Assembly: GCF_900106095.1 (NCBI RefSeq)
Contig: NZ_FNUD01000002.1
Span: forward strand, 558,001 to 622,000
Reading direction: 5' to 3'
Source: Pseudomonas deceptionensis
GTDB taxonomy: Bacteria; Pseudomonadota; Gammaproteobacteria; Pseudomonadales; Pseudomonadaceae
DNA length: 64,000 bases
In this document: piece by piece, positions 1 through 8,062 of the stretch
Layout: the number at the start of each line of letters is the position of its first letter
How positions within the stretch are numbered: the first letter of the stretch is position 1
Translations under genes and position numbers: made by a program
Notes under the pieces: generated by a model
What the model saw: the letters and a program-made list of their open reading frames with translations, nothing else
The model's database searches: none
What the model was told of the DNA's origin: nothing

Positions 1-405
1 CACGGCCTGCTTTGGCAACTGAAAACCCCGCTGCAACAGGATTACCGAATCACGTCCCAAGGCATTGCCCGGCGCGACGGCACGAGTTGGCAAATGCTGC
101 CCGGCAAAAGCGCCGGCGCCGAGCAAAACCGCTTGTTCCTCGCCGTGTTGCAAGGCGATAGCAGCGGCCTGCAGCGGGATTTCGACCTGCAACTGCAAGG
201 CGAACCCGCGCACTGGACGCTGACCCTGACCCCACGTTCACTGCTGCTCAAGCAAGTGTTCAAGCAGATCAACATCGACGGCGGCGAATTGGTGCAACGC
301 ATCGAACTGCAAGAAACCCAGGGCGACAGCACGCTGCTTAAAATGCACAACAGCGTCAGCAACCAGCCCTTGAGTGACGCGGAGCAGCACGATTTTGCGC
401 AGTGA
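1..405 (+). CDS. LolA-like outer membrane lipoprotein carrier, 3' end (APE cluster)
   Basis: The reading frame is open from base 1, so the 5' end lies outside the window; about 134 residues remain and end in TGA at 403-405. The text GLLWQLKTPLQQDYRIT near the left edge resembles LolA-family proteins, where a strand after residue ~60 carries a G-x-x-W-x-x-x-x-P pattern. LolA-type proteins carry lipidated or hydrophobic cargo across the periplasm. Aryl polyene clusters usually contain one next to the MMPL exporter, as here (32-bp overlap with the next gene). The likely role is moving the APE lipid to the outer membrane; that role is inferred from context. In the E. coli naming this would be the apeL position, but I am not sure enough to assign the symbol. 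Confidence 0.75.
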   Translation, partial: HGLLWQLKTPLQQDYRITSQGIARRDGTSWQMLPGKSAGAEQNRLFLAVLQGDSSGLQRDFDLQLQGEPAHWTLTLTPRSLLLKQVFKQINIDGGELVQRIELQETQGDSTLLKMHNSVSNQPLSDAEQHDFAQ

Positions 406-2707
406 ACGCTGGTTACCCCGCGGTTTCCTGATCCTGCTGGTGGCGGTGCTAGCACTCGCCGGCTGGCAATGGCGCCACGGCGCACCGCTGTCGGCCAACC
501 TGATGGAACTGGTGCCCGGGGACTCACCGGATGCGCTGGAGCTGAGCGCCGAACAACGCATGCAAGAACCCCTGAACCGCGAAATGCTGGTGCTGGTGGG
601 CAGTAGCGACCGCCAGCAAGCCATCGCTTCGGCTGAGCAGTTGGGCCAGCAGTGGCAAGCCAGCGGTTTGTTTGAAAAAGTGCAATGGAACCTGCAGGCA
701 GACCTTCCGGCGCTGCGCGATCAACTGCTGCGCGGGCGACTGGCGATGCTGTCTGCAGCCGACCGCACGCAACTGGTCGAGCACCCCGACGCCTTTATCC
801 AGCAACGCGTGCAGGCACTGTTCGATCCTTTCACCGGGTTCAGCCTGGTGCCGAGCCAGGACGACTGGCTGGGCCTGACCGGGCGCATCCAGAACAGCCA
901 GCCGCAGCGCGGTGCGGTGCAACTCGATATTGGCAGCGGCGCTCTGGTCGCCGAAGCCGACGGCAAACACTGGGTACTGCTGCGCGCCCGTACCCAGGGC
1001 AATGCTTTTGACATGAAGCTGCCGCTGCGGGTGGCCGAACTGCTTGAGCACAGCCGCCAGCAAGTCGCACAAGACAATGTGCAATTGCTCGCGGCCAGCG
1101 GCTTGCTCTACGCGGCCAGCGGGCAACAGCAAGCCACCCGAGAAATCACCTGGGTCGGTGGTGGCGCCACCGTCGGGATTCTGCTGCTGCTGCTATTGGC
1201 GTTTCGACGCTGGCGGGTGCTGCTGGCGTTTGTGCCCGTGTTGGTCGGCATGCTGTTTGGTGCCGTGGCCTGCGTCGCGTTCTTTGGCAGCATGCACGTG
1301 ATGACGCTGGTACTGGGCTCCAGCCTGATCGGCGTCGCAGTGGATTACCCGCTGCATTACCTGTCCAAAAGCTGGAGCCTCAAACCCTGGCGCAGCTGGC
1401 CGGCTTTGCGCCTGACCTTGCCCGGTTTAAGCCTGAGCCTGGCCACCAGTTGCATCGGCTATCTGGCACTGGCCTTCACCCCGTTTCCGGCGTTGACCCA
1501 AATCGCCATCTTCTCCGCCGCAGGCCTGGTCGGTGCCTACCTGAGCGCCGTATGCCTGCTGCCCGCGCTGCTCCAAGGCGTGGAGCTGCGCCCTGCGCAA
1601 TGGCCCCTGCGTATTGCTCAATCGCTGCTCAACCTGCGCGAAGCCTTGCTCAAACGCCTCCCTACGCCTGCCTTGCTAGTCTTACTGCTGGCGTTTTGTG
1701 CTGCCGGTCTGTGGCAACTGACCAGCAAGAACGACATCCGCCAATGGGTCGGCGCCCCGCCGCAATTGATGGCTGAAGCCCAGGCCATTGCACGGATTAC
1801 CGGTTACCAGCCCACCAGCCAGTTTTTCCTGGTCCGGGCCGACAACGAGCAGCAATTGCTTGAGCGCCAAACCGCCCTTGGCGAGCGTCTCGATCAGTTG
1901 GTGCACATGGGCAAGTTGCAGGGCTATCTGGCACTGAATCAATTGGTCAGCCTGCCCAGCGAGCAACAGCACTTACGCCATGCGCTGTCACAGCTGCCGC
2001 AACACTGGCAACCCCTGCTGGAGCTGGGTGTACCTGAAGCCGCACTGCAAGCCGAGCTTGTGCAATTGCAGACCTTGCCCGAGCAACATATCGATGACGC
2101 GCTGAGCGGTCCGCTGGCCGAACCCTGGCGTGCACTCTGGCTAGGCAAGACCGCTGAAGGCGTCGCCGCAATGGTCAGCCTGCAAGGTTTGAACAGTGCC
2201 AGCTTGCTGCGGGTGCAAGCCCAGGACCTGCCGGGCGTTCAACTGGTCGACCGCCTGGGCGACTTGAATAACGTCTTTGCCGCCACGCAAATCAGCGCCG
2301 CTGAATTGAAGTTGCTGTCCTGTGCCTTGATCGTATTGTTGCTGATCGCACCCTTCGGTTTTGGCGGTGCACTGCGCATCGTCGCACTGCCGCTGCTGGC
2401 CGCGCTGTGCAGCCTTGCCAGCCTGGGCTGGCTGGGGCAGCCGTTGACGCTGTTCAGCCTCTTCGGCCTGCTGCTGGTAACGGCGATCAGCGTCGATTAC
2501 GCGATCCTGATGCGCGAGCAAATCGGCGGCGCCGCCGTCAGCCTGCTCGGGACCTTGCTGGCGGCGCTGACCACCTGGCTGTCGTTCGGCCTGCTGGCGG
2601 TGTCGAGCACGCCTGCGGTCAGCAACTTCGGCCTGTCAGTAAGCCTGGGGCTGGCATTCAGTTTTATCCTGGCGCCCTGGGCGGGCAAACAGGAGCACAG
2701 CCAATGA
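374..2707 (+). CDS. MMPL-family (RND-like) exporter of the APE cluster
   Basis: A 777-residue inner-membrane protein with the MMPL/RND layout: one N-terminal membrane helix (about residues 15-32), a large periplasmic loop, a bundle of hydrophobic segments (about 250-420), a second periplasmic loop and a second bundle (about 630-775). The repeats GVAVDYPLHYL and AISVDYAILMRE carry the acidic residue in a transmembrane helix typical of proton-driven MMPL/RND pumps. The start is taken as GTG 374, overlapping the LolA-like gene; TTG 395 is an alternative. The next gene starts inside its stop codon (ATGA at 2704). In APE clusters this protein is thought to export the polyene lipid; its exact substrate has not been read from sequence. 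Confidence 0.85.
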   Translation: MTRSSTILRSERWLPRGFLILLVAVLALAGWQWRHGAPLSANLMELVPGDSPDALELSAEQRMQEPLNREMLVLVGSSDRQQAIASAEQLGQQWQASGLFEKVQWNLQADLPALRDQLLRGRLAMLSAADRTQLVEHPDAFIQQRVQALFDPFTGFSLVPSQDDWLGLTGRIQNSQPQRGAVQLDIGSGALVAEADGKHWVLLRARTQGNAFDMKLPLRVAELLEHSRQQVAQDNVQLLAASGLLYAASGQQQATREITWVGGGATVGILLLLLLAFRRWRVLLAFVPVLVGMLFGAVACVAFFGSMHVMTLVLGSSLIGVAVDYPLHYLSKSWSLKPWRSWPALRLTLPGLSLSLATSCIGYLALAFTPFPALTQIAIFSAAGLVGAYLSAVCLLPALLQGVELRPAQWPLRIAQSLLNLREALLKRLPTPALLVLLLAFCAAGLWQLTSKNDIRQWVGAPPQLMAEAQAIARITGYQPTSQFFLVRADNEQQLLERQTALGERLDQLVHMGKLQGYLALNQLVSLPSEQQHLRHALSQLPQHWQPLLELGVPEAALQAELVQLQTLPEQHIDDALSGPLAEPWRALWLGKTAEGVAAMVSLQGLNSASLLRVQAQDLPGVQLVDRLGDLNNVFAATQISAAELKLLSCALIVLLLIAPFGFGGALRIVALPLLAALCSLASLGWLGQPLTLFSLFGLLLVTAISVDYAILMREQIGGAAVSLLGTLLAALTTWLSFGLLAVSSTPAVSNFGLSVSLGLAFSFILAPWAGKQEHSQ

Positions 2708-3867
2708 TGACTGCCGTGTTCTGGCTGCTGGCTCTGACCCTGTTTGCCTTGGCCACCCGGGTGGGCCGTCATTTTGGCGTGATCCCGATTGTCAGCCAGT
2801 TGCTGCTGGCGTCCATCATCCTGCCGCTGCTGATGCTGTTCTGGATCGAGCCGCACTGGCAGCTCAGCGGCGCGCAGCTGGTTGCACCGGTGTGGCTCAA
2901 AAGCCTGTACAGCCTGAGTTTTGCGCTATTGCTGGGCACCATCTTGAGCGACGTGATTGATCTGCGCCTTGATCGCCAGAGTGTAAAAATCGCCCTGCCC
3001 AGCTTTGCCGTGCCCTTCGCCTGCGGGCTGGCCTGCGCCGTCTGGCTGCTGCCTGAGCAACCCTGGTTGAGTTCGCTGGCGGTGGGTCTGGTCTTTGCCA
3101 TCACCGCGATCCCGGTGTTGTACCTGTACTTGCGCCACATCGATTACCCGCCCGCCGCCACCCGGCGTCTGGTGCAAAGCGCGATCCTTATCGACCTCAC
3201 GTGCTGGACCCTGTTTGGCCTGGCCCAGGGCAGCCTGGACCTGAGCAGCCTGCTCCTGCCGCTGGCCGGAGCCTTGCTGCCGCTGCTGCTACGCCTCCTG
3301 CGCATCCGTCAGCCGCTGTGCTACAGCCTGAGCTTTTTTGCCTTGCTGGTGGTGGCCGAGCATTACCGTCTGAATGCACTGATTTTCGGTGTCGGTTATT
3401 TAGTCTGCATGGCGTGGCTCAAGGTGGCGCTGGTCATGCCGTTAAACGCCGTATGGCTTGAACGCCTGCAAACCTTCCTTGCAGTGCCGCTGATCCTCAC
3501 GTTCGGCATTGTGCAGATCAATGTACACAGTGCCCTGAGCGAGATCAGCCTGCTGCAATTGACTGCACTATTGCTGCTGCCGATGGTCAGTAAACTGCTG
3601 GGCAACTGGCTCGGATTGAGCTGGGCCACTCCGTCGTTTTCCGGCGCCAGCAAATGGCACGAAAGCCTGTTACTGAACATTCGCGGGTTGAGCGAAATCG
3701 TCTTTCTCAACCTGCTGCTGCAACAACAGCTCATCAGCCCGGCGCTGTACTTTGCACTGATGTTGATGAGCCTGATCGCCACGCTGTTACCGGCGCTGGT
3801 GGGCATGAGTAAACCCCCTTTGAAGTCCGCCGTAGTACCCGGCAAGGAGCGCCTGTGTCAGGAATAG
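2704..3867 (+). CDS. Multi-pass membrane protein resembling CPA2/Kef-type cation-proton antiporters
   Basis: A 387-residue, very hydrophobic protein with about 11-12 predicted membrane helices and no cytosolic nucleotide-binding tail. The segment LLNIRGLSEIVFLNLLLQQ near residue 325 resembles the conserved N-x-R-G-x-x-E motif before the last helices of Kef/CPA2 exchangers, and GLVFAITAIPVLYLY resembles their central discontinuous helix. ATG 2704 overlaps the preceding TGA and couples it to the MMPL exporter. An open frame extends further upstream but would run inside the exporter gene, so it is ignored. It could support proton-coupled export or pH balance in pigment secretion. That is inference; antiporter activity is not demonstrated. 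Confidence 0.7.
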   Translation: MMTAVFWLLALTLFALATRVGRHFGVIPIVSQLLLASIILPLLMLFWIEPHWQLSGAQLVAPVWLKSLYSLSFALLLGTILSDVIDLRLDRQSVKIALPSFAVPFACGLACAVWLLPEQPWLSSLAVGLVFAITAIPVLYLYLRHIDYPPAATRRLVQSAILIDLTCWTLFGLAQGSLDLSSLLLPLAGALLPLLLRLLRIRQPLCYSLSFFALLVVAEHYRLNALIFGVGYLVCMAWLKVALVMPLNAVWLERLQTFLAVPLILTFGIVQINVHSALSEISLLQLTALLLLPMVSKLLGNWLGLSWATPSFSGASKWHESLLLNIRGLSEIVFLNLLLQQQLISPALYFALMLMSLIATLLPALVGMSKPPLKSAVVPGKERLCQE

Positions 3868-5102
3868 AAATGGAACGTCGTCAGGTTGTCGTGATTGGTG
3901 CCGGGCCGTCCGGCGCCATCGCCTCGGCCTTGCTCAAACGTAAGGGCCACGATGTATTGATCATCGAGCGCCAGCACTTCCCGCGCTTTTCCATTGGCGA
4001 AAGTCTGCTGTCGCACTGCCTGGACTTCGTCGAAGAAGCGGGCATGCTGCAAGCCGTGCAAGCTGCCGGTTTCCAGATGAAAAACGGCGCCGCGTTCGCC
4101 TGGGGCGATCAGTACAGCGCCTTCGATTTTGGTGACACGTTCAGCAACGGCAAACCCACCACCTTCCAGGTGCAACGCGCCGATTTCGACAAACTGCTGG
4201 CCGATCAGGCCGCCTTGCAGGGCGTTGAAATCCGCTACGGCGAAACCGTGATCACCACCGATATCGAGCGGGCCAGGCCGTTGCTGGAGATTGAGCGCGA
4301 AGACGGCAGCCGCTATCAGGTCGAAACCGACTTTATCCTCGATGCCAGCGGCTATGGCCGCGTGCTCCCGCGCTTGCTCGATCTTGAAGCGCCGTCGAAT
4401 TTCCCGGTGCGTCAGGCGGTCTTTACCCACGTTGAAGACCGCATTGTTGATGACGGTTTTGACCGCAATAAAATCCTCGTCACCACCCACCCGGCCCAGC
4501 GCGATATCTGGTTCTGGAGCATTCCGTTCAGCAATGGCCGCTGCTCGGTGGGCGTGGTCGCGGCGCCAGAGCATTTTGCAGGTCGCAGCGAAAACCTCGA
4601 CAAGTGCCTGCGCAGCTTTATCGACGAGACCCCCAGCCTGCAGCGCGTGCTGGCCAATGCCGTGTGGGACACTCCAGCGCGCACCATCGGCGGCTACTCG
4701 GCCAACGTCAAAACCCTGCACGGCCCGGGTTTTGCGCTACTGGGCAATGCAGCCGAGTTCCTCGACCCGGTGTTCTCCTCGGGCGTGACCATTGCCATGC
4801 GATCGGCCAGCATGGCTGCTGGCGTGCTTCACCGTCAGTTGCAAGGCGAAGCCGTTGACTGGCAAACCGAGTTTGCCGAGCCGCTCAAACGCGGTGTCGA
4901 TACCTTCCGCTGCTACGTCGAAGGCTGGTACGCCGGCACCTTCCAGGACGTGATCTTTCACCCAGACAGCTCAACACAGATTCGCCGCATGATCTGTTCG
5001 ATTCTGGCGGGCTATGCCTGGGACGAAAACAACCCGTTTGTCAGCGAACCCAAGCGCCGTTTGCGCATGCTGTCGGACATCTGCGCGACGGAGTCCCCAT
5101 GA
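3855..5102 (+). CDS. FAD-dependent oxidoreductase of the halogenase / geranylgeranyl-reductase type (APE cluster)
   Basis: A 415-residue flavoprotein. An N-terminal Rossmann motif VVVIGAGPSG (about residues 11-20) binds FAD, followed by FPRFSIGESLL (about 41-51), typical of the tryptophan-halogenase-like branch. Residues 219-224 read W-F-W-S-I-P, matching the W-x-W-x-I-P motif of FADH2-dependent halogenases. GPGFALLGNAAEFLDPVFSSG (about 290) is the second FAD-binding segment. GTG 3855 is chosen because AAGGAG lies 5 bases upstream; ATG 3870 is an alternative. It overlaps its neighbours by 13 and 4 bases. Halogenation or oxidation of the aryl head group would fit, but the motif alone does not prove halogenase activity, and many family members are plain oxidoreductases. 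Confidence 0.8.
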   Translation: MSGIEMERRQVVVIGAGPSGAIASALLKRKGHDVLIIERQHFPRFSIGESLLSHCLDFVEEAGMLQAVQAAGFQMKNGAAFAWGDQYSAFDFGDTFSNGKPTTFQVQRADFDKLLADQAALQGVEIRYGETVITTDIERARPLLEIEREDGSRYQVETDFILDASGYGRVLPRLLDLEAPSNFPVRQAVFTHVEDRIVDDGFDRNKILVTTHPAQRDIWFWSIPFSNGRCSVGVVAAPEHFAGRSENLDKCLRSFIDETPSLQRVLANAVWDTPARTIGGYSANVKTLHGPGFALLGNAAEFLDPVFSSGVTIAMRSASMAAGVLHRQLQGEAVDWQTEFAEPLKRGVDTFRCYVEGWYAGTFQDVIFHPDSSTQIRRMICSILAGYAWDENNPFVSEPKRRLRMLSDICATESP

Positions 5103-5827
5103 AACCTCTGAGCGATACCTACGTTGAGGAAACCCGCCTGGGGTTCTGGTTTTTGCGTAGCCACACCTGGCAGCACCATGTGCTGCGGGTGGCGATCAAT
5201 GACCTGCGCAGCCTGTTCAGTGACCCGCCGCCTTCGGCACCCGTGATTCTGGATGCCGGTTGCGGCCAGGGAAAATCGTTCCAGTACCTGCATAAAACTT
5301 TCGCCCCCAAGCGTTTGATGGGGCTGGATGCCGACCCGCTGAGCCTGCAACTGAGCAGCGAGGAAGCCCGACGCCAAGGCATCGACATCGAGCTGATCGG
5401 CAGCGACTGCGCCGAACTGGATGTGGCCGATGCCAGTGTCGACATTCTGTTCTGCCACCAGACTTTCCACCATCTGGTGCAGCAAGACCGGGCCTTGGCC
5501 GAGTTTTATCGGGTGTTAAAGCCAGGCGGATATTTGCTGTTTGCAGAGTCCACAGAAGCTTACATCGACACCTGGGTGATTCGCTGGCTGTTCCGCCACC
5601 CAATGCATGTGCAGAAAAGCGCGGAGCAATACCTGGAAATGATCCGCGACCAGGGCTTTGAGTTTGAAGCCCGGAACGTATCGTACCCGTACCTGTGGTG
5701 GAGCCGTTCCAAGGATTTCGGCCTGCTGGAGCGTTTGGGCTTGGTTACGCCAAAACCGGTAGGGCAACGGGAAGAAACCCTGGTCAATGTGGTGGCACGC
5801 AAGCCCCTGCAAGGCCAGGCCCAATGA
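5099..5827 (+). CDS. Class I SAM-dependent methyltransferase (APE tailoring)
   Basis: A 242-residue soluble protein. VILDAGCGQGKSF near residues 56-68 is motif I of Rossmann-fold SAM methyltransferases, VDILFCHQTFHHLV gives the post-motif II segment, and VLKPGGYLLFAE is the usual motif III region. ATG 5099 overlaps the stop of the flavoenzyme gene, and its own stop overlaps the next start, so all are translated together. APE head groups in characterised clusters are often ring-methylated, so C- or O-methylation of the aryl starter is plausible. The methylated position cannot be read from the sequence. Confidence 0.85.
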   Translation: MKPLSDTYVEETRLGFWFLRSHTWQHHVLRVAINDLRSLFSDPPPSAPVILDAGCGQGKSFQYLHKTFAPKRLMGLDADPLSLQLSSEEARRQGIDIELIGSDCAELDVADASVDILFCHQTFHHLVQQDRALAEFYRVLKPGGYLLFAESTEAYIDTWVIRWLFRHPMHVQKSAEQYLEMIRDQGFEFEARNVSYPYLWWSRSKDFGLLERLGLVTPKPVGQREETLVNVVARKPLQGQAQ

Positions 5828-6414
5828 TCAATGCAAACCCTGTAGCCGCTGCCGCAGGCTGCGATGGCGTGCGAAGCGGGCCCATTTTTTTGAAGGCCCT
5901 GCGGTCCTTATCGCAGCCTGCGGCAGCGGCTACAAGAATCGGTGTCGCTCTGTGGATGTGCTTGCTCCTGTTACTGGCTGGCTGCACCAGCCTGCCGCTG
6001 CCCAGGCACACGCCAACCCTGGACTTGCCCATGCAGTTGCATATCCAGCGCGAACAGGCCGATCAGCGTCAGGACTGGTTGCTGGTGATCCAGCAAGAAG
6101 AAGCCGGGCTGCGCTGGTCATTGATGGACCCACTGGGGATTCCGCTGGCACGTCAGTTGTTGCAGGGCGACAACTGGCACGCCGATGGTCTGCTGCCGCC
6201 CAATCCCGAAGCCCGCGAGCTGTTCGCGGCGTTATTGTTTGCACTGACGCCAGAGGCGCAGCTGTCGGATAATTATCCACAGGCAAAATCCGAATCTGAT
6301 CTGCGATTCATGAAACAACGCTGGCAAGTGCAATACCTGCAACCCCGGGTCTTTCGTATCGATATGAAGGGCGATCTGCACTACCGGATCACCCCGCTGG
6401 AGGCCGCTCCATGA
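5824..6414 (+). CDS. DUF3261 outer-membrane lipoprotein of the APE cluster, N-terminus extended by a REP pair
   Basis: A 196-residue protein if it starts at ATG 5824, which overlaps the stop of the methyltransferase gene. A lipobox LLLLLAGC with the lipidated Cys at about residue 54 lies unusually far from that start, because a perfect 25-bp inverted repeat pair (5841-5934) sits in frame between the start codon and the hydrophobic stretch VALWMCLLLLLAGC. Proteins of this family normally have a short signal peptide directly after the start. An internal ATG at 5956 would leave only nine residues before the Cys, too short for a signal peptide. DUF3261 proteins accompany the LolA/MMPL genes in APE clusters and probably act in moving the pigment lipid to the outer membrane. 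Export of this form is uncertain. Confidence 0.8.
   Translation: MINANPVAAAAGCDGVRSGPIFLKALRSLSQPAAAATRIGVALWMCLLLLLAGCTSLPLPRHTPTLDLPMQLHIQREQADQRQDWLLVIQQEEAGLRWSLMDPLGIPLARQLLQGDNWHADGLLPPNPEARELFAALLFALTPEAQLSDNYPQAKSESDLRFMKQRWQVQYLQPRVFRIDMKGDLHYRITPLEAAP
5841..5934. repeat. REP/BIME inverted pair inside a coding region
   Basis: Arms 5841-5865 and 5910-5934 are exact reverse complements over 25 bases, built on the core TGTAGCCGCTGCCGCAGGC. The same family occurs at 26644-26746, 50111-50208 and 54981-55080. Here it lies within the open frame of the DUF3261 lipoprotein gene and leaves that frame open. Confidence 0.9.
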
Positions 6415-7598
6415 CTGCTTACCTCAATGCCCTGGGCGTGGTCTGTTCACTGGGTCGTGGTCCTGATGAAGTTGCGCGCAAGCTGTTTGCCGGTGACTGC
6501 TCGGGTATGCAGCGTCAAAGCGGCTGGGTGCCCGAGCGCTCGATGACCCTCGGCGCGGTCAGTGGCGAGCTGCCTGCAATTGCGGCTGAACTCAACCCGC
6601 AAAGCAGCCGCAACAATCAGTTGCTGCTCGACGCCGCGCTGCAGATTCGAGACGACATCGAACAGGCGATTCAGACTTTCGGCCGCGAGCGCATCGCCGT
6701 AGTGCTGGGGACCAGCACCTCGGGCATCGATGAAGCCAGCCGTGGCATTGCCCACTACCTGCAACATCAGCAGTTCCCCAGTGATTACGCCTATCAGCAG
6801 CAAGAGCTGAGCGCACCGGCCACGTTCCTGGCGGACTGGCTGAACATCAATGGGCCGACCTATGTGATTTCTACCGCCTGCACCTCCAGCGCCCGTGCCC
6901 TGATGAGTGCTCAGCGACTGCTGGACATGAACCTGTGCGACGTGGTGCTGTGCGGCGGTGTCGACACGCTGTGCAAGCTCACGCTCAACGGCTTTTCATC
7001 GCTGGAAGCCGTGTCGGATGAACGCTGCAACCCGTTTTCGGTAAACCGTCACGGCATCAACATCGGTGAGGCGGCGGTTCTGTTTGTGATGAGCAAGCAA
7101 CCTGCAGGCACTCATTCCATCGCACTGCTCGGCGCGGGCGCCAGCAGTGATGCGCACCATATTTCCGCCCCCGAACCTTCAGGGCGCGGCGCAGTTCAAG
7201 CCATGCGCAAGGCCTTGAGCCGTGCAGGTTTGCAGCCCGAGCACATCGGTTATCTGAACCTGCATGGCACCGCCACCCAGCACAATGACGCGATGGAAAG
7301 CCACGCCGTGACGCAGGTCTTCCCCGAAGGCGTGCCGTGTTCATCGACCAAACCCATGACCGGTCACACCCTGGGTGCGGCAGGGGCACTGGAGGCCGCC
7401 TTTTGCTGGCTGAGCCTGACCCACGGTGATGCCCTGCCCCCGCACATCTGGGACGGTCAGCCTGACCCGGCGCTGCCTGCGCTGAACTGGGTCACGACCG
7501 GCCAGACCCTGGCCCCGGTTCCACAACGCTGCCTGATGAGCAACTCGTTTGCCTTCGGCGGCAATAACGTCAGCCTTATTATCGGAGACGCCCCATGA
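6411..7598 (+). CDS. apeO: Beta-ketoacyl-ACP synthase of aryl polyene type II PKS
   Basis: A 395-residue thiolase-fold condensing enzyme. The catalytic triad is visible: Cys157 in STACTSS, His285 in NLHGTAT and His319 in MTGHTLGAAGA. It is therefore a catalytically competent ketosynthase and not a Cys-less chain-length factor. It extends the aryl starter with malonyl-ACP units. Order and function match apeO in characterised clusters, where the KS is followed by a dehydratase, a ketoreductase and a second KS. Starts and stops overlap by 4 bases on both sides. The true chain-length-factor partner and ACPs must lie left of the window. Confidence 0.9.
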   Translation: MTAYLNALGVVCSLGRGPDEVARKLFAGDCSGMQRQSGWVPERSMTLGAVSGELPAIAAELNPQSSRNNQLLLDAALQIRDDIEQAIQTFGRERIAVVLGTSTSGIDEASRGIAHYLQHQQFPSDYAYQQQELSAPATFLADWLNINGPTYVISTACTSSARALMSAQRLLDMNLCDVVLCGGVDTLCKLTLNGFSSLEAVSDERCNPFSVNRHGINIGEAAVLFVMSKQPAGTHSIALLGAGASSDAHHISAPEPSGRGAVQAMRKALSRAGLQPEHIGYLNLHGTATQHNDAMESHAVTQVFPEGVPCSSTKPMTGHTLGAAGALEAAFCWLSLTHGDALPPHIWDGQPDPALPALNWVTTGQTLAPVPQRCLMSNSFAFGGNNVSLIIGDAP

Positions 7599-8062
7599 TT
7601 GATTGGCCGATCGCCGAACTGCTGCCCCACGCTGGCGACATGATCCTCATCGATCAGGTGCTGGCGTTTGATGAAGAGCAGATCCAAACCCGACTCACCG
7701 TGCACGCAGGCGGCTTGTTCAATCGCGAAGACGGCAGCCTGCCCGCGTGGGTCGGTATTGAACTGATGGCCCAGAGCGTGGCTGCCTACGCCGGTTGTCG
7801 CGCCCGCCTGCAAGGCCGCCCCGTGGAGCTGGGCTTTTTGCTCGGCACCCGAAAATTTGAATGCAACGTCGAACACTTCCCGCCGGGCGTCGAGCTGCAC
7901 ATCCACGCACTGCGCTCGCTGGAAGACGACAACGGCATGGGCGTGTTCGAGTGCCACCTCACCGGCCCCGGCATTCATGCCAGCGCCCGCCTGAACGTGT
8001 TCCGTCCGCCCCAGGCTCAAAACTACCTTGCTCAAGCATCCCAGGAGACCCGTCATGACTGA
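7595..8062 (+). CDS. apeP: Hotdog-fold 3-hydroxyacyl-ACP dehydratase of aryl polyene synthesis
   Basis: A 155-residue protein of the FabA/FabZ-like hotdog superfamily. LLPHAGDMILIDQV places His12 and PAWVGIELMAQS places Glu56 where FabZ/FabA-type dehydratases have their catalytic His and acidic residue. It would remove water from each 3-hydroxyacyl-ACP intermediate to give the conjugated polyene. ATG 7595 overlaps the KS stop, and the following gene begins 8 bases before its end. Its place between the KS and the FabG-like gene matches apeP. A second dehydratase (ApeI) is expected outside the window. Confidence 0.85.
   Translation: MIDWPIAELLPHAGDMILIDQVLAFDEEQIQTRLTVHAGGLFNREDGSLPAWVGIELMAQSVAAYAGCRARLQGRPVELGFLLGTRKFECNVEHFPPGVELHIHALRSLEDDNGMGVFECHLTGPGIHASARLNVFRPPQAQNYLAQASQETRHD

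Noticed and set aside
2407..2703. N-terminal extension of the antiporter-like gene upstream of 2704
   Set aside because: It would overlap the exporter by 300 bases, and the extension lacks hydrophobic character; the ATGA overlap at 2704 gives a natural start.
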